A stretch of 64,000 nt of DNA from Sinomonas atrocyanea (GCF_001577305.1 NZ_CP014518.1:1240001-1304000), one strand, 5' to 3'; numbered from the stretch's first letter, positions 7,694-16,682 are shown. The notes: generated by a model not told the origin, from the letters alone. Numbers and translations are program-made.

Positions 7694-8398
7694 TCAGGAG
7701 GCCTTGAGGTACCGATCGCGTGCGCCCCTGGGCAGCTTCTCGACCGCGTATCTGAGGGCCACCCGGGTCATCCGCGGGGCGCACCGGTCCAGGAACGCCT
7801 CGAGCCCCGGCGTCCCGACTGCACGCAGCGCCCACCCCGTGGCCTTCTGCACCGACTCGTCCGGGTCGTCGGCAAGCAGGGCGGCGATCTCGAAGAGGTC
7901 GTGCGGATCGCCGAGCCCCACGAAGTAGGTCGCCGCGACGATTGCCGTCCGCCGCTCGCTGGGCCGGGGCGAGTGGGCAAGCCCGTACAGCGGGTCCCGC
8001 GGCTTGTCCGCGAGATAGCTGCCCACCACGTGCACCGCCGCGCGGTCCACGAGGTCCCACGAGTCGATCCGGTCGTGGCGGCGCAGGTACAGGTCGTAGA
8101 GCTCCCGCCGCCGCAGCGGCGGAGTGCTGGGGCTGCGGGCCTGGAAGTCCATGATGCTCACGGCCCCCGCTCGGGCCTCGTGCCACGGGCTGTCGAGGAG
8201 GGCCTCCACCTCGTCGAGCGGCATGTCCGCAGAAGAGCGTGCGAGGTCGAACACGGTCCCCATCGGGACCCCGAGGAAGCGATCGCCGCCGCGCCTGGCG
8301 AGGGGGAACGCCCGCTTGTACTTCCTCAGCTCATCACCGGAGCTCAGCGATTCCAGGGCTGCCAGGAAGGCCCCCGCGGTATGCATTCCGAAGACCAT
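7694..8398 (-). CDS. AlkD-like HEAT-repeat DNA alkylation repair protein
   Basis: 234 residues. FPLARRGGDRFLGVPMGTVFDLAR, the WHEARAGAVSIMDF helix and IDSWDLVDRAAVHVVGSYL match the DNA alkylation repair (AlkD) family, whose curved HEAT repeats remove bulky N3/N7 alkyl lesions from DNA. The WDLVD motif carries the Asp/Trp seen in the AlkD lesion pocket. I chose ATG 8398, where GGGGG lies 7 bases upstream; a GTG at 8404 is possible. It is convergent with the HNH nuclease gene, with only 12 bases between the stops. AlkD-like proteins without glycosylase activity are known, so activity is probable, not certain. Confidence 0.8.
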   Translation of the reverse strand: MVFGMHTAGAFLAALESLSSGDELRKYKRAFPLARRGGDRFLGVPMGTVFDLARSSADMPLDEVEALLDSPWHEARAGAVSIMDFQARSPSTPPLRRRELYDLYLRRHDRIDSWDLVDRAAVHVVGSYLADKPRDPLYGLAHSPRPSERRTAIVAATYFVGLGDPHDLFEIAALLADDPDESVQKATGWALRAVGTPGLEAFLDRCAPRMTRVALRYAVEKLPRGARDRYLKAS

Positions 8399-8470
8399 CC
8401 GCACACCCCCGCGAGATGCCTGATTTGTACAGGTTTTAGGCTAACCCCGTGCAGCCCGAAAGTGCGGGGT

Positions 8471-8842
8471 CTAAATGCCCTTCCCCCGGGGCTTCACGGT
8501 GCTCTCGATCTCGGCGCGCCGCGCGGTGAAGATGGCGCGCAGGACCTCGTCCGGCACCGGGTGTGCGGCCGAGAAGCGGAGCGTCCCCTTGGACCAGTCG
8601 AAGCCCTCCAGGCGGTCGCCCAGGGCGGCGAGCACGCGGCCGCTGAAGGGGAACACCGAGAGGTGGTCCTTCGCCCTCAGTGCGCTCGCGTACCCCTTGC
8701 CGTGGAGGAGGAGGGCTGGCATGCCGTAGCTGAGCCCCTCGCCGGCCTCGGGCGAGACGTCGAGGGCAATGGCGTACACATGGCTGAGGGCCGCCCCGTC
8801 CGGCCCCTCCACGCCCGTGAGATAGTCCGTGACCTCGCCCAT
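8471..8842 (-). CDS. DUF1801 (YdhG-like) small protein
   Basis: 123 residues. EGLSYGMPALLLHGKGYASALRAKDHLSVFPFSG and GFDWSKGTLRFSAAHPVPDEVLRAIFTARRAEIE match DUF1801, whose best-studied member is the Bacillus iron chaperone-like YdhG fold. The YGMP loop is the family's most conserved feature. It is probably a small cytosolic protein of unresolved function. It lies between the AlkD-like gene and the McrBC pair on the same strand, with no overlap to either, and probably belongs to neither system. Confidence 0.75.
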   Translation of the reverse strand: MGEVTDYLTGVEGPDGAALSHVYAIALDVSPEAGEGLSYGMPALLLHGKGYASALRAKDHLSVFPFSGRVLAALGDRLEGFDWSKGTLRFSAAHPVPDEVLRAIFTARRAEIESTVKPRGKGI

Positions 8843-8882
8843 GCCCCATCGTGCACCGGAGCGGGACGGCCGGGCCAGCGGC

Positions 8883-10052
8883 TCAAGCCTCTGGCGTCGC
8901 CGAGAGGTAGGGCGTCACGGCCGCGATGAGCTGCTCCCGCACGCACACGGAGGCGACGGAGAGATCCACGGTGGCCGCGCCGAGACGGTGCCCCGAGGAG
9001 ACGAAGGACTCCGCGAGCGGGCTGCCGGCGGAGGGGTACAGGAGCAGGCCCCCGGCGGCCAGGGACGCCGGGTCGGCGGAGGACTCCTGCTCCCGCACAG
9101 AGGTGTAGAGCTGGTAGAGGTGCCCCGAATCGAGGGTCTCGCGGGCGAAGCGCCCGGGCCGGATCGCGGCGGCGAACCGCGTGTCGACGATGAGGCGGCG
9201 CCCCGATGCAGGGGCGTCGATCCACACGTCGGTGACCATGTGCGGCAGGACGGCGGCCATGCCCAGGGTCGCCCCGCTGGCCTTCCACCCGACCTTGCGC
9301 CCGCGCTGGACGGACCACCCGCGGGAGCGTCCGTGCACGGCGTAGAAGCCGCCCACGGCGCGCTCGAACAGGTGGCGGAACTGCCGCTCGTCGAGGGTGC
9401 CGCGGCCGTGGCCGGGGTTGGTGCGCCCGAACGGCAGCGAGAGCTGGAGGGCCAGTCGGGCCGCGAGCAGCACCGAGCGGTCCTGCTGGTCGTTGCGGGT
9501 GAGCCGCGCCGCCACCGACGCGGACTGGTCGCGCTGGCCCGATCGGGGGTCGACGACGCCGACCCCGAGCTGGGCGAGGCGCTGCGACTGGGCCTGGCAC
9601 CGGCGCACGAGCTCCTCGTCGCCGCACAGGCGCGCGATCGAGGCCAGCGCCGTGCGGATGAGCCGGTTGCGGGGGGTGTCCACGGTGAGCTCCTCGAACC
9701 GGCAGGCCACGAGCCCGCGCGAGAGCAGCTGGTGGGACTCGGTGCGGAGGGTGTCGATCCCGCCGCGCACCCGGGCGAGGTCGCGCGAGGTCTTGGCGAA
9801 CGAGGGCGTGAGCGGCCTCCGCAGCCGGTCCTCGGCGCTCGCGACGAGCAGCTCGGCGAGCAGCTCGGGAAGCTTCTCGGGGTACTCCTCGATCCCGTCG
9901 AACGCCTCGGGCCCGGACTCGTAGAACTCCGAGGCGTACAGCAGCAGGAGCCAGACGTTGCGGACGGGGATGCGCACCCCGCCGGCGACGACGACGGAAC
10001 CGTCGGCAGCCGCCGTCGTGCGCTCCGGACCGGAGGGGCCCGCAGGGCTCAC
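8883..10052 (-). CDS. mcrC: McrC-family nuclease subunit of a McrBC type IV restriction system (active-site variant)
   Basis: 389 residues from a GTG whose GTGA overlaps the McrB stop. IPVRNVWLLLLYASEFY (residues 28-44) is the McrC start, and DLARVRGGID with the AACRFEELTVDTPRNRLI block are family landmarks. The C-terminal PD-(D/E)XK nuclease core reads TDVW (D275) then LIVDTRF (D290, R292). McrC proteins normally have D-x-K, so the expected catalytic Lys is Arg here. With McrB it should cut DNA carrying modified cytosine. Whether the Arg variant still cleaves cannot be told from sequence. Confidence 0.88.
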   Translation of the reverse strand: MSPAGPSGPERTTAAADGSVVVAGGVRIPVRNVWLLLLYASEFYESGPEAFDGIEEYPEKLPELLAELLVASAEDRLRRPLTPSFAKTSRDLARVRGGIDTLRTESHQLLSRGLVACRFEELTVDTPRNRLIRTALASIARLCGDEELVRRCQAQSQRLAQLGVGVVDPRSGQRDQSASVAARLTRNDQQDRSVLLAARLALQLSLPFGRTNPGHGRGTLDERQFRHLFERAVGGFYAVHGRSRGWSVQRGRKVGWKASGATLGMAAVLPHMVTDVWIDAPASGRRLIVDTRFAAAIRPGRFARETLDSGHLYQLYTSVREQESSADPASLAAGGLLLYPSAGSPLAESFVSSGHRLGAATVDLSVASVCVREQLIAAVTPYLSATPEA

Positions 10053-12262
10053 GTGAGGCCCTCGAGGAGGGCGGCCGACGCCGACTCGGCCTTGGCCGCG
10101 TCGTCGAACCAGTACTCCTCGAGGGTGGGCACGATCTCGGTGTCGACCACGCCGCGGAACCAGTCCGCGAAGGAGGCCACGCGCTCCTCCGCCGGGGGAG
10201 TGACGAACGAGTGCCCGAGGCGGAACTCGGAGCCGAGCGCCGGGTCGTCGGCGATGCGGTCGTTGAGCGCCTCGAAGCGGAAGCGCACGAGCTCGAGTTC
10301 CTGGGGGTCCACGCCGTGCCGGGCGGACATCCACGCCTGCCACGCGTCATTCACGCTCGGCTCGAGCGAGACGAACGCGAAGCGGCGGCGGAACGCGAGG
10401 TCCATGATGGCCAGCGACCGGTCCGCGAGGTTCATCGTGCCGATGATGTACAGGTTGCTCGGCACGTGCACGCTCTCGGTGCCCGAGCGGGGGTAGGCGA
10501 GCTGGAGGGACTCGCGCGGGGAGCGCTTGCCGGCCTCGATCAGGGTCAGGAGCTCGCCGAAGACCTGGACGGGGTTGCCGCGGTTGATCTCCTCGATGAG
10601 CATCACGTGCGGCACGTCCGGGTTGGCGTTGGCCCGCTCGACCATCTCGAGGAACGGGCCGTCCACGAGGGTCAGCTTCCCGTCCGAGCCCGGACGCCAC
10701 CCGCGCACGAAGTCCTCGTAGCTCGAGTTGGGGTGGAACTGGGTGGCGCGCAGGGCGGACTTGTTGTCCCGGGTGCCGATGAGCGCGTAGGCGAGGCGGC
10801 GGGCGAGCCACGTCTTGCCGGTGCCGGGAGGGCCCTGCAGGATGAGGTTCTTCTTGGACCGCCACCGGGCGAGGTACCCGTTGAGGTCGGACTCGTCGAT
10901 GAAGCAGCCGTCCGCCACGATGTCCCGCACCGTGTAGCTGGCCTGCGGGGACATGGGCGTGGGGTCGTCCTCGGGTTCCGGCGCCTCCCCGGCGCTTCCC
11001 GAGTCTGCGTGGGCGCCGTGCCCGTAGCGCTCGAGGTAGGCGGTCCAGGACAGCTCGGGGAAGGAGTGGACCGCGAACTGCGGGTCCTCGAACTTGGAGG
11101 CGAGGGTGTCCAGCAGGGTCACGTACGCGGCGCCGTCGGCCGTGAAGAAGTCCTGGTCGAGCATGAGCTCGGTCTTGAGGTACTGGCGCGAGCGGCCGTC
11201 GAGCGGGAGGTAGTTCCAGGGGCGCACCCAGAACAGGCCCATGGTGAGCTTGGTGCCCACGCGGTAGATGTCCCGGGCCCTGTCGTAGGCCGCGGCGAGG
11301 CGGAAGCGCTCGTGGTCCTCGCTCGAGTCGGCGGCGGCGAGGGCGGCCTCGAAGACGTCCCAGAGGCTGTCGATGTCGTCCTTCTGGCGGGTGCCCGCAG
11401 GCGGGAAGAACCACGAGTTCTGGTTGTTCAGCAGCGGGATGCCGTCGAAGCCCGTCGGCGCAGGGGCGCTGACCCCGAGGAACGCGGCCCAGTCCGCGGC
11501 GATCTCGGTGCGCTTGGCCGGGCTCGCGCCGCGGTTGAACGTGCCCATGACGGTGAAGGGGCAGATGTCCTTCAGCGGCACGGGGTTGTCCCGCCAGTCG
11601 CGGTCCATGAGGAAGCCCAGCTCCTCGTGCCGCTCCTGCATCTCGCGCAGGTGCGCCAGCAGCTCGCCGCGGCGGCGGCGGAAGCCGAGCAGCGCCGTCG
11701 CCATCGCCTCGTAGAAGGCGGTCCACTCGAAGCGCTGCTCGGGCGTGGGGTCGACGTCGCCGAACCGCTTCGCCCACGCGGGGTCGTTGCGGAAGCGGTC
11801 GGTGTCCTGGGGCTCGCCGAGGAAGGTGAAGCGCAGGAGGGCCTCGCGCATCCAGTGTCCGGGCGTGACCTTCCAGATGGTGTGCCGGCCGGTGTAGAGG
11901 TACCACTCGCGCGGGCGCTCGGCGGGGGTCCAGTCGACGCCGATCTTGCGGCCGTCGCCCGGGTTGGCGGTGATGACGCCCACGGCCCGGATGGCCAGGA
12001 CGGGGACGGCGTGTCCGCGGGCCTCGAAGGGCAGGCCCGTGCGGCGGACGTAGGTGGACTTGAGGGCGATCCTGTCGCCGACCTTCATCGACTTCACCGT
12101 GTCCAGGTAGCGGTCCTCGAAGCCGTTCTCCCAGATGCCCTGGGAGATGAACCGCTCGGCCTGGTCCTGGGACTCCCGGCCGGCGCCGGAGGACCCGACG
12201 AACCAGTACTGACCCTCGGGAACGCCCGCTTCCACCATTGACTGCCCTGCCTTCGAATCCAT
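10049..12262 (-). CDS. mcrB: McrB-family AAA+ GTPase, specificity/motor subunit
   Basis: 737 residues. Residues 16-110 (EGQYWFVGSSGAG through VGVITANPGDGRKIGVDW) look like a PUA/EVE-type modified-base reader, followed by an all-helical region to about 430. The AAA+ motor has Walker A GPPGTGKT (477-484), Walker B HVMLIEEINRGN (552-563) and MNLADRS (610-616), the MNxxDRS motif that makes McrB specific for GTP. The sensor/finger AFRRRFAF lies at 623-630. An alternative ATG at 12238 has a better AGGG-N6 ribosome site and would remove 8 residues. It overlaps mcrC by GTGA. No flanking methyltransferase, integrase or direct repeats were seen. Confidence 0.9.
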   Translation of the reverse strand: MDSKAGQSMVEAGVPEGQYWFVGSSGAGRESQDQAERFISQGIWENGFEDRYLDTVKSMKVGDRIALKSTYVRRTGLPFEARGHAVPVLAIRAVGVITANPGDGRKIGVDWTPAERPREWYLYTGRHTIWKVTPGHWMREALLRFTFLGEPQDTDRFRNDPAWAKRFGDVDPTPEQRFEWTAFYEAMATALLGFRRRRGELLAHLREMQERHEELGFLMDRDWRDNPVPLKDICPFTVMGTFNRGASPAKRTEIAADWAAFLGVSAPAPTGFDGIPLLNNQNSWFFPPAGTRQKDDIDSLWDVFEAALAAADSSEDHERFRLAAAYDRARDIYRVGTKLTMGLFWVRPWNYLPLDGRSRQYLKTELMLDQDFFTADGAAYVTLLDTLASKFEDPQFAVHSFPELSWTAYLERYGHGAHADSGSAGEAPEPEDDPTPMSPQASYTVRDIVADGCFIDESDLNGYLARWRSKKNLILQGPPGTGKTWLARRLAYALIGTRDNKSALRATQFHPNSSYEDFVRGWRPGSDGKLTLVDGPFLEMVERANANPDVPHVMLIEEINRGNPVQVFGELLTLIEAGKRSPRESLQLAYPRSGTESVHVPSNLYIIGTMNLADRSLAIMDLAFRRRFAFVSLEPSVNDAWQAWMSARHGVDPQELELVRFRFEALNDRIADDPALGSEFRLGHSFVTPPAEERVASFADWFRGVVDTEIVPTLEEYWFDDAAKAESASAALLEGLT

Positions 12263-12358
12263 GCCGCGTCCACGGCACCCAGAGCATTAGATCATGTTCT
12301 GCTGGACGACGCGCCCGGGATTCGGGGGCGTGCGGGGGCCCCGGAGAGCCGGGCGGAG

Positions 12359-12907
12359 CTAGGTGCGGACGGTGTAGTGCACGTACACGAAGCGGCCGAT
12401 CCGGCGCTCGTCGACGAGGTCCAGATCCAGCCTCGCCTCGGGCAGTGCGGGGGTCCCGCCGCCCACCGCGACGGGGGCGATGAACAGCCGCACGTCGTCC
12501 ACGAGCCGCGCCCCGAACGCCTCCGCGGCCAGCCCCGCGCCGCCGACCTCGAGGTCCGTATGCTCCTTCAGCGCCCGGACCGCGGCCGGGTCGAAGCTGC
12601 GCTCGAGGCGGGTGCGCGCCGTCGTGACCTCCGGCAGCGTACGCGAGTAGACGATCTTCTGCGCTGCGCGCCAGATCTGCGCGAAGTCGCGGACGACGCC
12701 GGCGGGGCCGGCATCGATGACCGGGTCCGCCCAGGCGCGCATCACCTCGTAGACCCGCCGGCCGTACAGGTACGTGCCGACGGGCCGGAGGATGTCATTC
12801 ACTGCCGCGTGGACGTCCTCGTCCGGCTCCGCCCAGTCGAAGGTGCCGTTGCGGTCGGCGATGTAGCCGTCGAGGGACGCGAGGTTCATGTAGAGGAGCC
12901 GGCCCAT
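12359..12907 (-). CDS. Dihydrofolate reductase/RibD C-terminal family protein
   Basis: 182 residues. LLYMNLASLDGYIADRNGTFDWAEPDEDVH is the standard start of the actinobacterial DHFR-like (RibD C-domain) family. YLYGRRVYEVM and the EVGGAGLAAEAFGARLVDDVRLFIAPVAVGGG segment supply the NADPH-binding loop and the paired strands. These proteins are probably NADPH-dependent reductases of unknown substrate and do not replace FolA. The gene follows the APC permease on the same strand with a GC palindrome in between, so it is probably a separate unit. Confidence 0.87.
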   Translation of the reverse strand: MGRLLYMNLASLDGYIADRNGTFDWAEPDEDVHAAVNDILRPVGTYLYGRRVYEVMRAWADPVIDAGPAGVVRDFAQIWRAAQKIVYSRTLPEVTTARTRLERSFDPAAVRALKEHTDLEVGGAGLAAEAFGARLVDDVRLFIAPVAVGGGTPALPEARLDLDLVDERRIGRFVYVHYTVRT

Positions 12908-12923
12908 GGCTCCACTGTCGGCT

Positions 12924-12939
12924 CCGGGGCGCGCCCCGG
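12924..12939 (-). terminator. GC-rich palindrome after the APC permease gene
   Basis: CCGGGGCGCGCCCCGG is a perfect 16-base palindrome 13 bases past the permease stop. It can fold only with a very small loop, so the terminator call is weak. Confidence 0.3.
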
Positions 12940-12952
12940 CAAGGGCCCGCGC

Positions 12953-14929
12953 TCAGCCCACGTGGACCCAGGGCCGCTGCGTGACGTCCGGGACGGCCTG
13001 GCGGAGGACCTCCCGGGTCACCGGGGCGATCTCGCCCTCGCCGAAGAACATGAAGCGCAGCAGGTTGCGCACCGGGTTGCCCTCTGTCCAGCGGAAGTAG
13101 ATGTGCGGCATGAGGCCCGTGACGTCGCGGATGTGCAGCAGCACCGAGGCGATGGTGTTGGGGACCACGGGCCCGTGGACCTCCAGGACCCGGTAGCCGT
13201 GGCGCATCACCCCGTGGACGTCGAGCTCGGTCTCGAAGTCCGAGGAGTCGTCCACCGTGACCTCGAGGAAGATGACGTTCTCGTCGAGGGGCAGGTGGCT
13301 GACCTCGCTCGCGGACGCGAGCTTGTCCCGGTACGCCTGGCTCGTGAGCCTGAGCGGCTCGTGGGCGATGATCTGGATCGGCCCGGATTCCGCCGAGGCG
13401 ATGAACTCGATGGCCTTCTCGTCGAAGTGGATGCGCGTGGCGTGCAGTTCGAAGGAGCGCCGGGCCCGCGAGATGAAGGAGATGACGATGATGGCGGCGA
13501 TGAAGATCGCGGCGATCTGGATGCCCTCGGGACGCTCGATCATGTTCGCCGCGGTGGTGTAGACGAACACGGCGGCGATCGTCCCGAACCCGATCGTGAG
13601 CTTGCGTTGCCCGCGGTGCCGCGCGGAGAGCGTCACCGCGATGGCGGCGGAGGTCATCAGGACGAGGACCCCCGTGGCGTAGGCGCCGCCCTGGGCCTCG
13701 ACGCTGGCCCGGAAGATGAGGGTGACCATGAACGCGACGAACGTGAACACCAGCACGAGCGGCCGCGTGGCGCGCGTCCACTGGGGCGCCATGCCGTAGC
13801 GGGGGAGGTAGCGGGGCACGAGGTTCAGCAGGCCCGCCATGGCGGAGGCGCCGGCGAACCAGAGGATCGCGATCGTGCTGATGTCGTAGACGCTGCCGAA
13901 GCCCACACCCATGTACTCGTGGGCCAGGAGCGCCAGGGCGCGCCCGTCCGCCGCGCCGCCCGGCTCGAACTCCTTCTGCGGGATGAGGACCACGCTCGTG
14001 AAGCTGCTCGTGATGAGGAACGTGCTCATGATGATCGCCGCGGTGGTGAGCAGCCGCTTCGTGCCGCGGATGCGGCCGGCCGGGTTCTCCTCGGTGTCGC
14101 TCGCGTCGCCGCGGATCTGGGGCATGACGGCCACGCCGGTCTCGAAGCCGGACATGCCGAGGGCCAGCTTGGGGAAGACCAGGAGCGCCACGGCGACCAT
14201 GAGGATGGGGCTGCCGTGCGAGGTGGTGAGTGCCTGCCACCAGTTGCCCACCAGGACCGGGTGGGCGAGCGCCTGGCCGAAGGTGACGACCACGAGGACG
14301 GCGTTGAGGATGAGGTAGGCGCCGACGAGGACGACGGCGACGCCGATCGCCTCCTTGAACCCGCGCAGGAACACGGCCGCGAGCAGCGCGAGGAGCACGA
14401 GGGTGACCACGAGGTTCTGGTCCTGCAGCCATCCGGGCACGAGCGGGTTCGCGATCAGGTGGGCGGCGGCGTCCGCGGCGGAGAGCGTCATGGTGATCAT
14501 GAAGTCCGTCGCCGCGAACCCCAGCAGCGCGAGCACGAAGAACTTCCCGCCCCAGCGGGGGAGGAGGCGTTCGAGCATCGCGATGGAGCCGGAGCCGCTG
14601 TGGCTCTCGACCGAGACCCTGCGGTAGACGGGGAGCGCGCCGAAGAGGGTGACGATCACGAGCACCACCGTGGCCAGCGGGGACAGCACCCCTGCCGCGA
14701 CCACGGCGATGGCCGGTGCGTAGCCGAGGGACGAGAAGTAGTCCACGCCGGTGAGGCACATGACCTGCCACCACCGGTGCTTCTTCTCATGGCCCTGCGG
14801 TATGGCGTGGGGTCCTTGGTGGACGGCCTGGGGCTGCTGCAGATCGTGCAGCAGCCAGGCCCGGAACGAGTGTGCCCTGGTCTCCCGCCCGAATCGGGGT
14901 TCGGCGGGTGGGCGGCTCAACGTGGTCAC
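12953..14929 (-). CDS. APC-superfamily amino acid permease with long cytosolic C-terminus
   Basis: 658 residues from a GTG with AAGG nine bases upstream. After a 50-residue hydrophilic start rich in His/Gln, WWQVMCLTGVDYFSSLGYAPAIA opens a 12-segment APC core, including HLIANPLVPGW and PKLALGMSGFETGVAVMPQI. Residues about 500-658 are soluble, with FHARRSFELHATRIHFDEKAIEFI-like and NVIFLEVTVDD segments, a regulatory tail seen in actinobacterial amino acid/polyamine permeases related to KUP-like carriers. The substrate cannot be named. No transport partner gene is adjacent. Confidence 0.8.
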   Translation of the reverse strand: MTTLSRPPAEPRFGRETRAHSFRAWLLHDLQQPQAVHQGPHAIPQGHEKKHRWWQVMCLTGVDYFSSLGYAPAIAVVAAGVLSPLATVVLVIVTLFGALPVYRRVSVESHSGSGSIAMLERLLPRWGGKFFVLALLGFAATDFMITMTLSAADAAAHLIANPLVPGWLQDQNLVVTLVLLALLAAVFLRGFKEAIGVAVVLVGAYLILNAVLVVVTFGQALAHPVLVGNWWQALTTSHGSPILMVAVALLVFPKLALGMSGFETGVAVMPQIRGDASDTEENPAGRIRGTKRLLTTAAIIMSTFLITSSFTSVVLIPQKEFEPGGAADGRALALLAHEYMGVGFGSVYDISTIAILWFAGASAMAGLLNLVPRYLPRYGMAPQWTRATRPLVLVFTFVAFMVTLIFRASVEAQGGAYATGVLVLMTSAAIAVTLSARHRGQRKLTIGFGTIAAVFVYTTAANMIERPEGIQIAAIFIAAIIVISFISRARRSFELHATRIHFDEKAIEFIASAESGPIQIIAHEPLRLTSQAYRDKLASASEVSHLPLDENVIFLEVTVDDSSDFETELDVHGVMRHGYRVLEVHGPVVPNTIASVLLHIRDVTGLMPHIYFRWTEGNPVRNLLRFMFFGEGEIAPVTREVLRQAVPDVTQRPWVHVG

Positions 14930-15025
14930 CGGGGGTACCTTCCTGCTCGCGCCGCTGGTGCGACAGCCGAAAACGTACCCCGTCCCGGGCTCGCCAGACC
15001 CGGAGTTTTACGGGATCTTTATGGC

Positions 15026-15337
15026 TCAGGCGGCCGCCGGCTCGGGACAGAGGACGAACACGTCCCCGCGGACGCCGATCCGCACCGCTTCGCGGACGGG
15101 CAGCGTGCTCATGACGTCGAGCCCCACCGCGAGCGTCCCGGAGCGCCGTTCGTCGCTGCGCGGGCTCCACAGGACGGAGCGCTCCACGCCGTGGACGGAG
15201 ACCGTGACCACCGCGGGGGCGGTGGGGAACGCCGTGAGCGCGCTGCCCGGAATCCTCAGGACCTCCGAGGTGCGGTCGGATTCGGTGACGGGCTGCGAGG
15301 CCACCACGCGCTCATAGTCGTTCTCCCACGTCTGCAT
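15026..15337 (-). CDS. Hypothetical protein
   Basis: 103 residues, MQTWENDYERVVASQPVTES at the start, with several short beta strands (VVTVSVHGVERSVLWSP, GTLAVGLDV, AVRIGVRGDVFVLCP). The composition and third-base G+C fit a real gene, and GAGG lies 4 bases before the ATG. I do not recognise the family. It has no signal peptide or membrane segment. It lies between the APC permease and the universal stress protein on the same strand. Confidence 0.5.
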   Translation of the reverse strand: MQTWENDYERVVASQPVTESDRTSEVLRIPGSALTAFPTAPAVVTVSVHGVERSVLWSPRSDERRSGTLAVGLDVMSTLPVREAVRIGVRGDVFVLCPEPAAA

Positions 15338-15414
15338 GCCTCAACGACTATCACAGACGGTTCACGGGCGGCGGGCGGCTGGCCGCGGAGGCCGGCCGGC
15401 CGCCGTCGTGCGCG

Positions 15415-15849
15415 TCAGGGCTGGGAGCCCACCGTCTTGACGATGTAGACGTCGCACGGGGCGGAGTGCGCCACCTTGTTCGCGACGCTGCCCAGCAGCC
15501 TCCCGAGGCCCTGCATCCCCCGGTTGCCGACCACGATCATCTGCGCATCGAGCCGCTCCGCCTCGGCGACGATCGCCTCGGCCGGCTTGCCGCGGGCGGC
15601 GGAGTAGGTCACCGTCAGGCCCGGTGCCTCGAGCGCACTGGCCGTCTGCTTCGCGATCGCGACGGTCGTGTCGGCGTCCGAGACGATCCACGTGTCGCTG
15701 CCGCTGCCGAGGACCTCGGTGCGGTCGGTGTCGAACGCGGAGACGATGTGCAGGCGCGCCCCCAGTGCCACGGCGAGCTGCTTGGCCCGGGCGGCCGCGC
15801 GCTCGGCGGTCTCGCTTCCGTCGACGCCGACCACGATGGGTCCAGTCAT
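15415..15849 (-). CDS. Universal stress protein, UspA family
   Basis: 144 residues. PIVVGVDGSETAERAAARAKQLA is the UspA opening, and ERLDAQMIVVGNRGMQGLGRLLGSVANKVAHSAPCDVYIVK carries the G-x2-G-x9-G-S/T ATP-binding motif, so it is the nucleotide-binding subtype. It is a cytosolic homodimer linked to stress and low-energy survival in other bacteria. It is a single gene without obvious operon partners. Confidence 0.93.
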   Translation of the reverse strand: MTGPIVVGVDGSETAERAAARAKQLAVALGARLHIVSAFDTDRTEVLGSGSDTWIVSDADTTVAIAKQTASALEAPGLTVTYSAARGKPAEAIVAEAERLDAQMIVVGNRGMQGLGRLLGSVANKVAHSAPCDVYIVKTVGSQP

Positions 15850-15934
15850 GATGTGCCCCTCCTCAAGGATGACCTGATGTGGCCACCGTACCCGGCGCCG
15901 GGGCGGGGCTGGGCGAAGCGGCCCGTCCGGCAGG

Positions 15935-16585
15935 TCAGAGCGAGGCGAGGGCGTCCGCGATCGGAGTCTCGCCCTGGTTGAACCCGACGAACTGGCGCAC
16001 TGTGCGCGGCTCGTGCAGCACGGCTGCCGCGACCGCGGCGACGTCTTCCCGGCTCACGCTGCGCGAGTCGGAGGGGTCGGCGAGCTCGATCCTGCCGGTG
16101 CCGGGGTCGGACGTGAGCGTCGAGGGGCCGAGGATAGTCCAGTCCAGCGACGTCCCGCGGAGGTGCTCGTCCGCCGCCGCCTTGGCCTCGGCGTAGTGGA
16201 AGAACGGGTTCGACTCGGGGACGCCGTGGTCGGGACGGGCGCCGAGGTAGGAGACCATGATGTAGCGCGGCACGTCCGCGGTCGAGGCGGCGCGCATGGA
16301 GCGGATCGCGGCGTCGCGGTCCACGGCGCGGGTGCGCTCGGGGCTGCCCCCGCCGGCGCCGGCGGACCACACGACCGCGTTGTGTCCGCCGAGGATCTCG
16401 GCCAGGCCCTTCTCATCGAGCGACTCGACGTCCGCGACGACGGCCTTGGCCCCGGTCGCCTCGACCTCGGCCACGTGCTCGGGGTTGCGGACGATCGAGG
16501 TGACCTCGTCCCCGCGCTGGACGAGCAGGGGTGCGAGGAGGAGGGCCACCTTGCCGTGGCCTCCGATGATGGCGATGCGTGACAT
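15935..16585 (-). CDS. Atypical SDR / NAD(P)H-binding protein
   Basis: 216 residues. MSRIAIIGGHGKVALLLAPLL is a GxxGxxG nucleotide-binding start, followed by VVADVESLDEKGLAEILGGHNAVVWSAGAGGG and YIMVSYLGARPDHGVPESNPFFHYAEAKAAADEHLRGTSLDWTILGPSTLT, typical of the YwnB/YhfK-like SDR_a5 branch. The usual catalytic Tyr-x3-Lys is present in form as HYAEAK. ATG 16585 was chosen over an upstream in-frame ATG because the Rossmann strand starts there. These proteins are often redox-stress or quinone-related, but no substrate can be given. Confidence 0.85.
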   Translation of the reverse strand: MSRIAIIGGHGKVALLLAPLLVQRGDEVTSIVRNPEHVAEVEATGAKAVVADVESLDEKGLAEILGGHNAVVWSAGAGGGSPERTRAVDRDAAIRSMRAASTADVPRYIMVSYLGARPDHGVPESNPFFHYAEAKAAADEHLRGTSLDWTILGPSTLTSDPGTGRIELADPSDSRSVSREDVAAVAAAVLHEPRTVRQFVGFNQGETPIADALASL

Positions 16586-16682
16586 GCGCTGCTCCTTCTT
16601 GCCGGTGGGCTCAAGACCACGTCCCACCTTGCCACGGCGGGGGCCTTCCGCCCACTTCCGTGACCGCTCCGGCGCCGCGGGC

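Noticed and set aside
8441..8470. Inverted repeat ACCCCG...CGGGGT between the AlkD-like and DUF1801 genes
   Set aside because: Only 6-bp arms with a 15-base loop at a very G-rich site; too weak for a terminator call.
8677..10350. A 557-codon minus-strand frame rich in Arg/Pro overlapping McrC and part of McrB
   Set aside because: It lies out of frame with McrC and has no recognisable domain, only repetitive Arg/Pro/Ala composition.
12377..15448. A 1023-codon plus-strand open frame rich in Arg, Gly, His and Asp
   Set aside because: It is antisense to the DHFR-like, APC permease and hypothetical genes, which have real family motifs. Long antisense frames are expected at this G+C.
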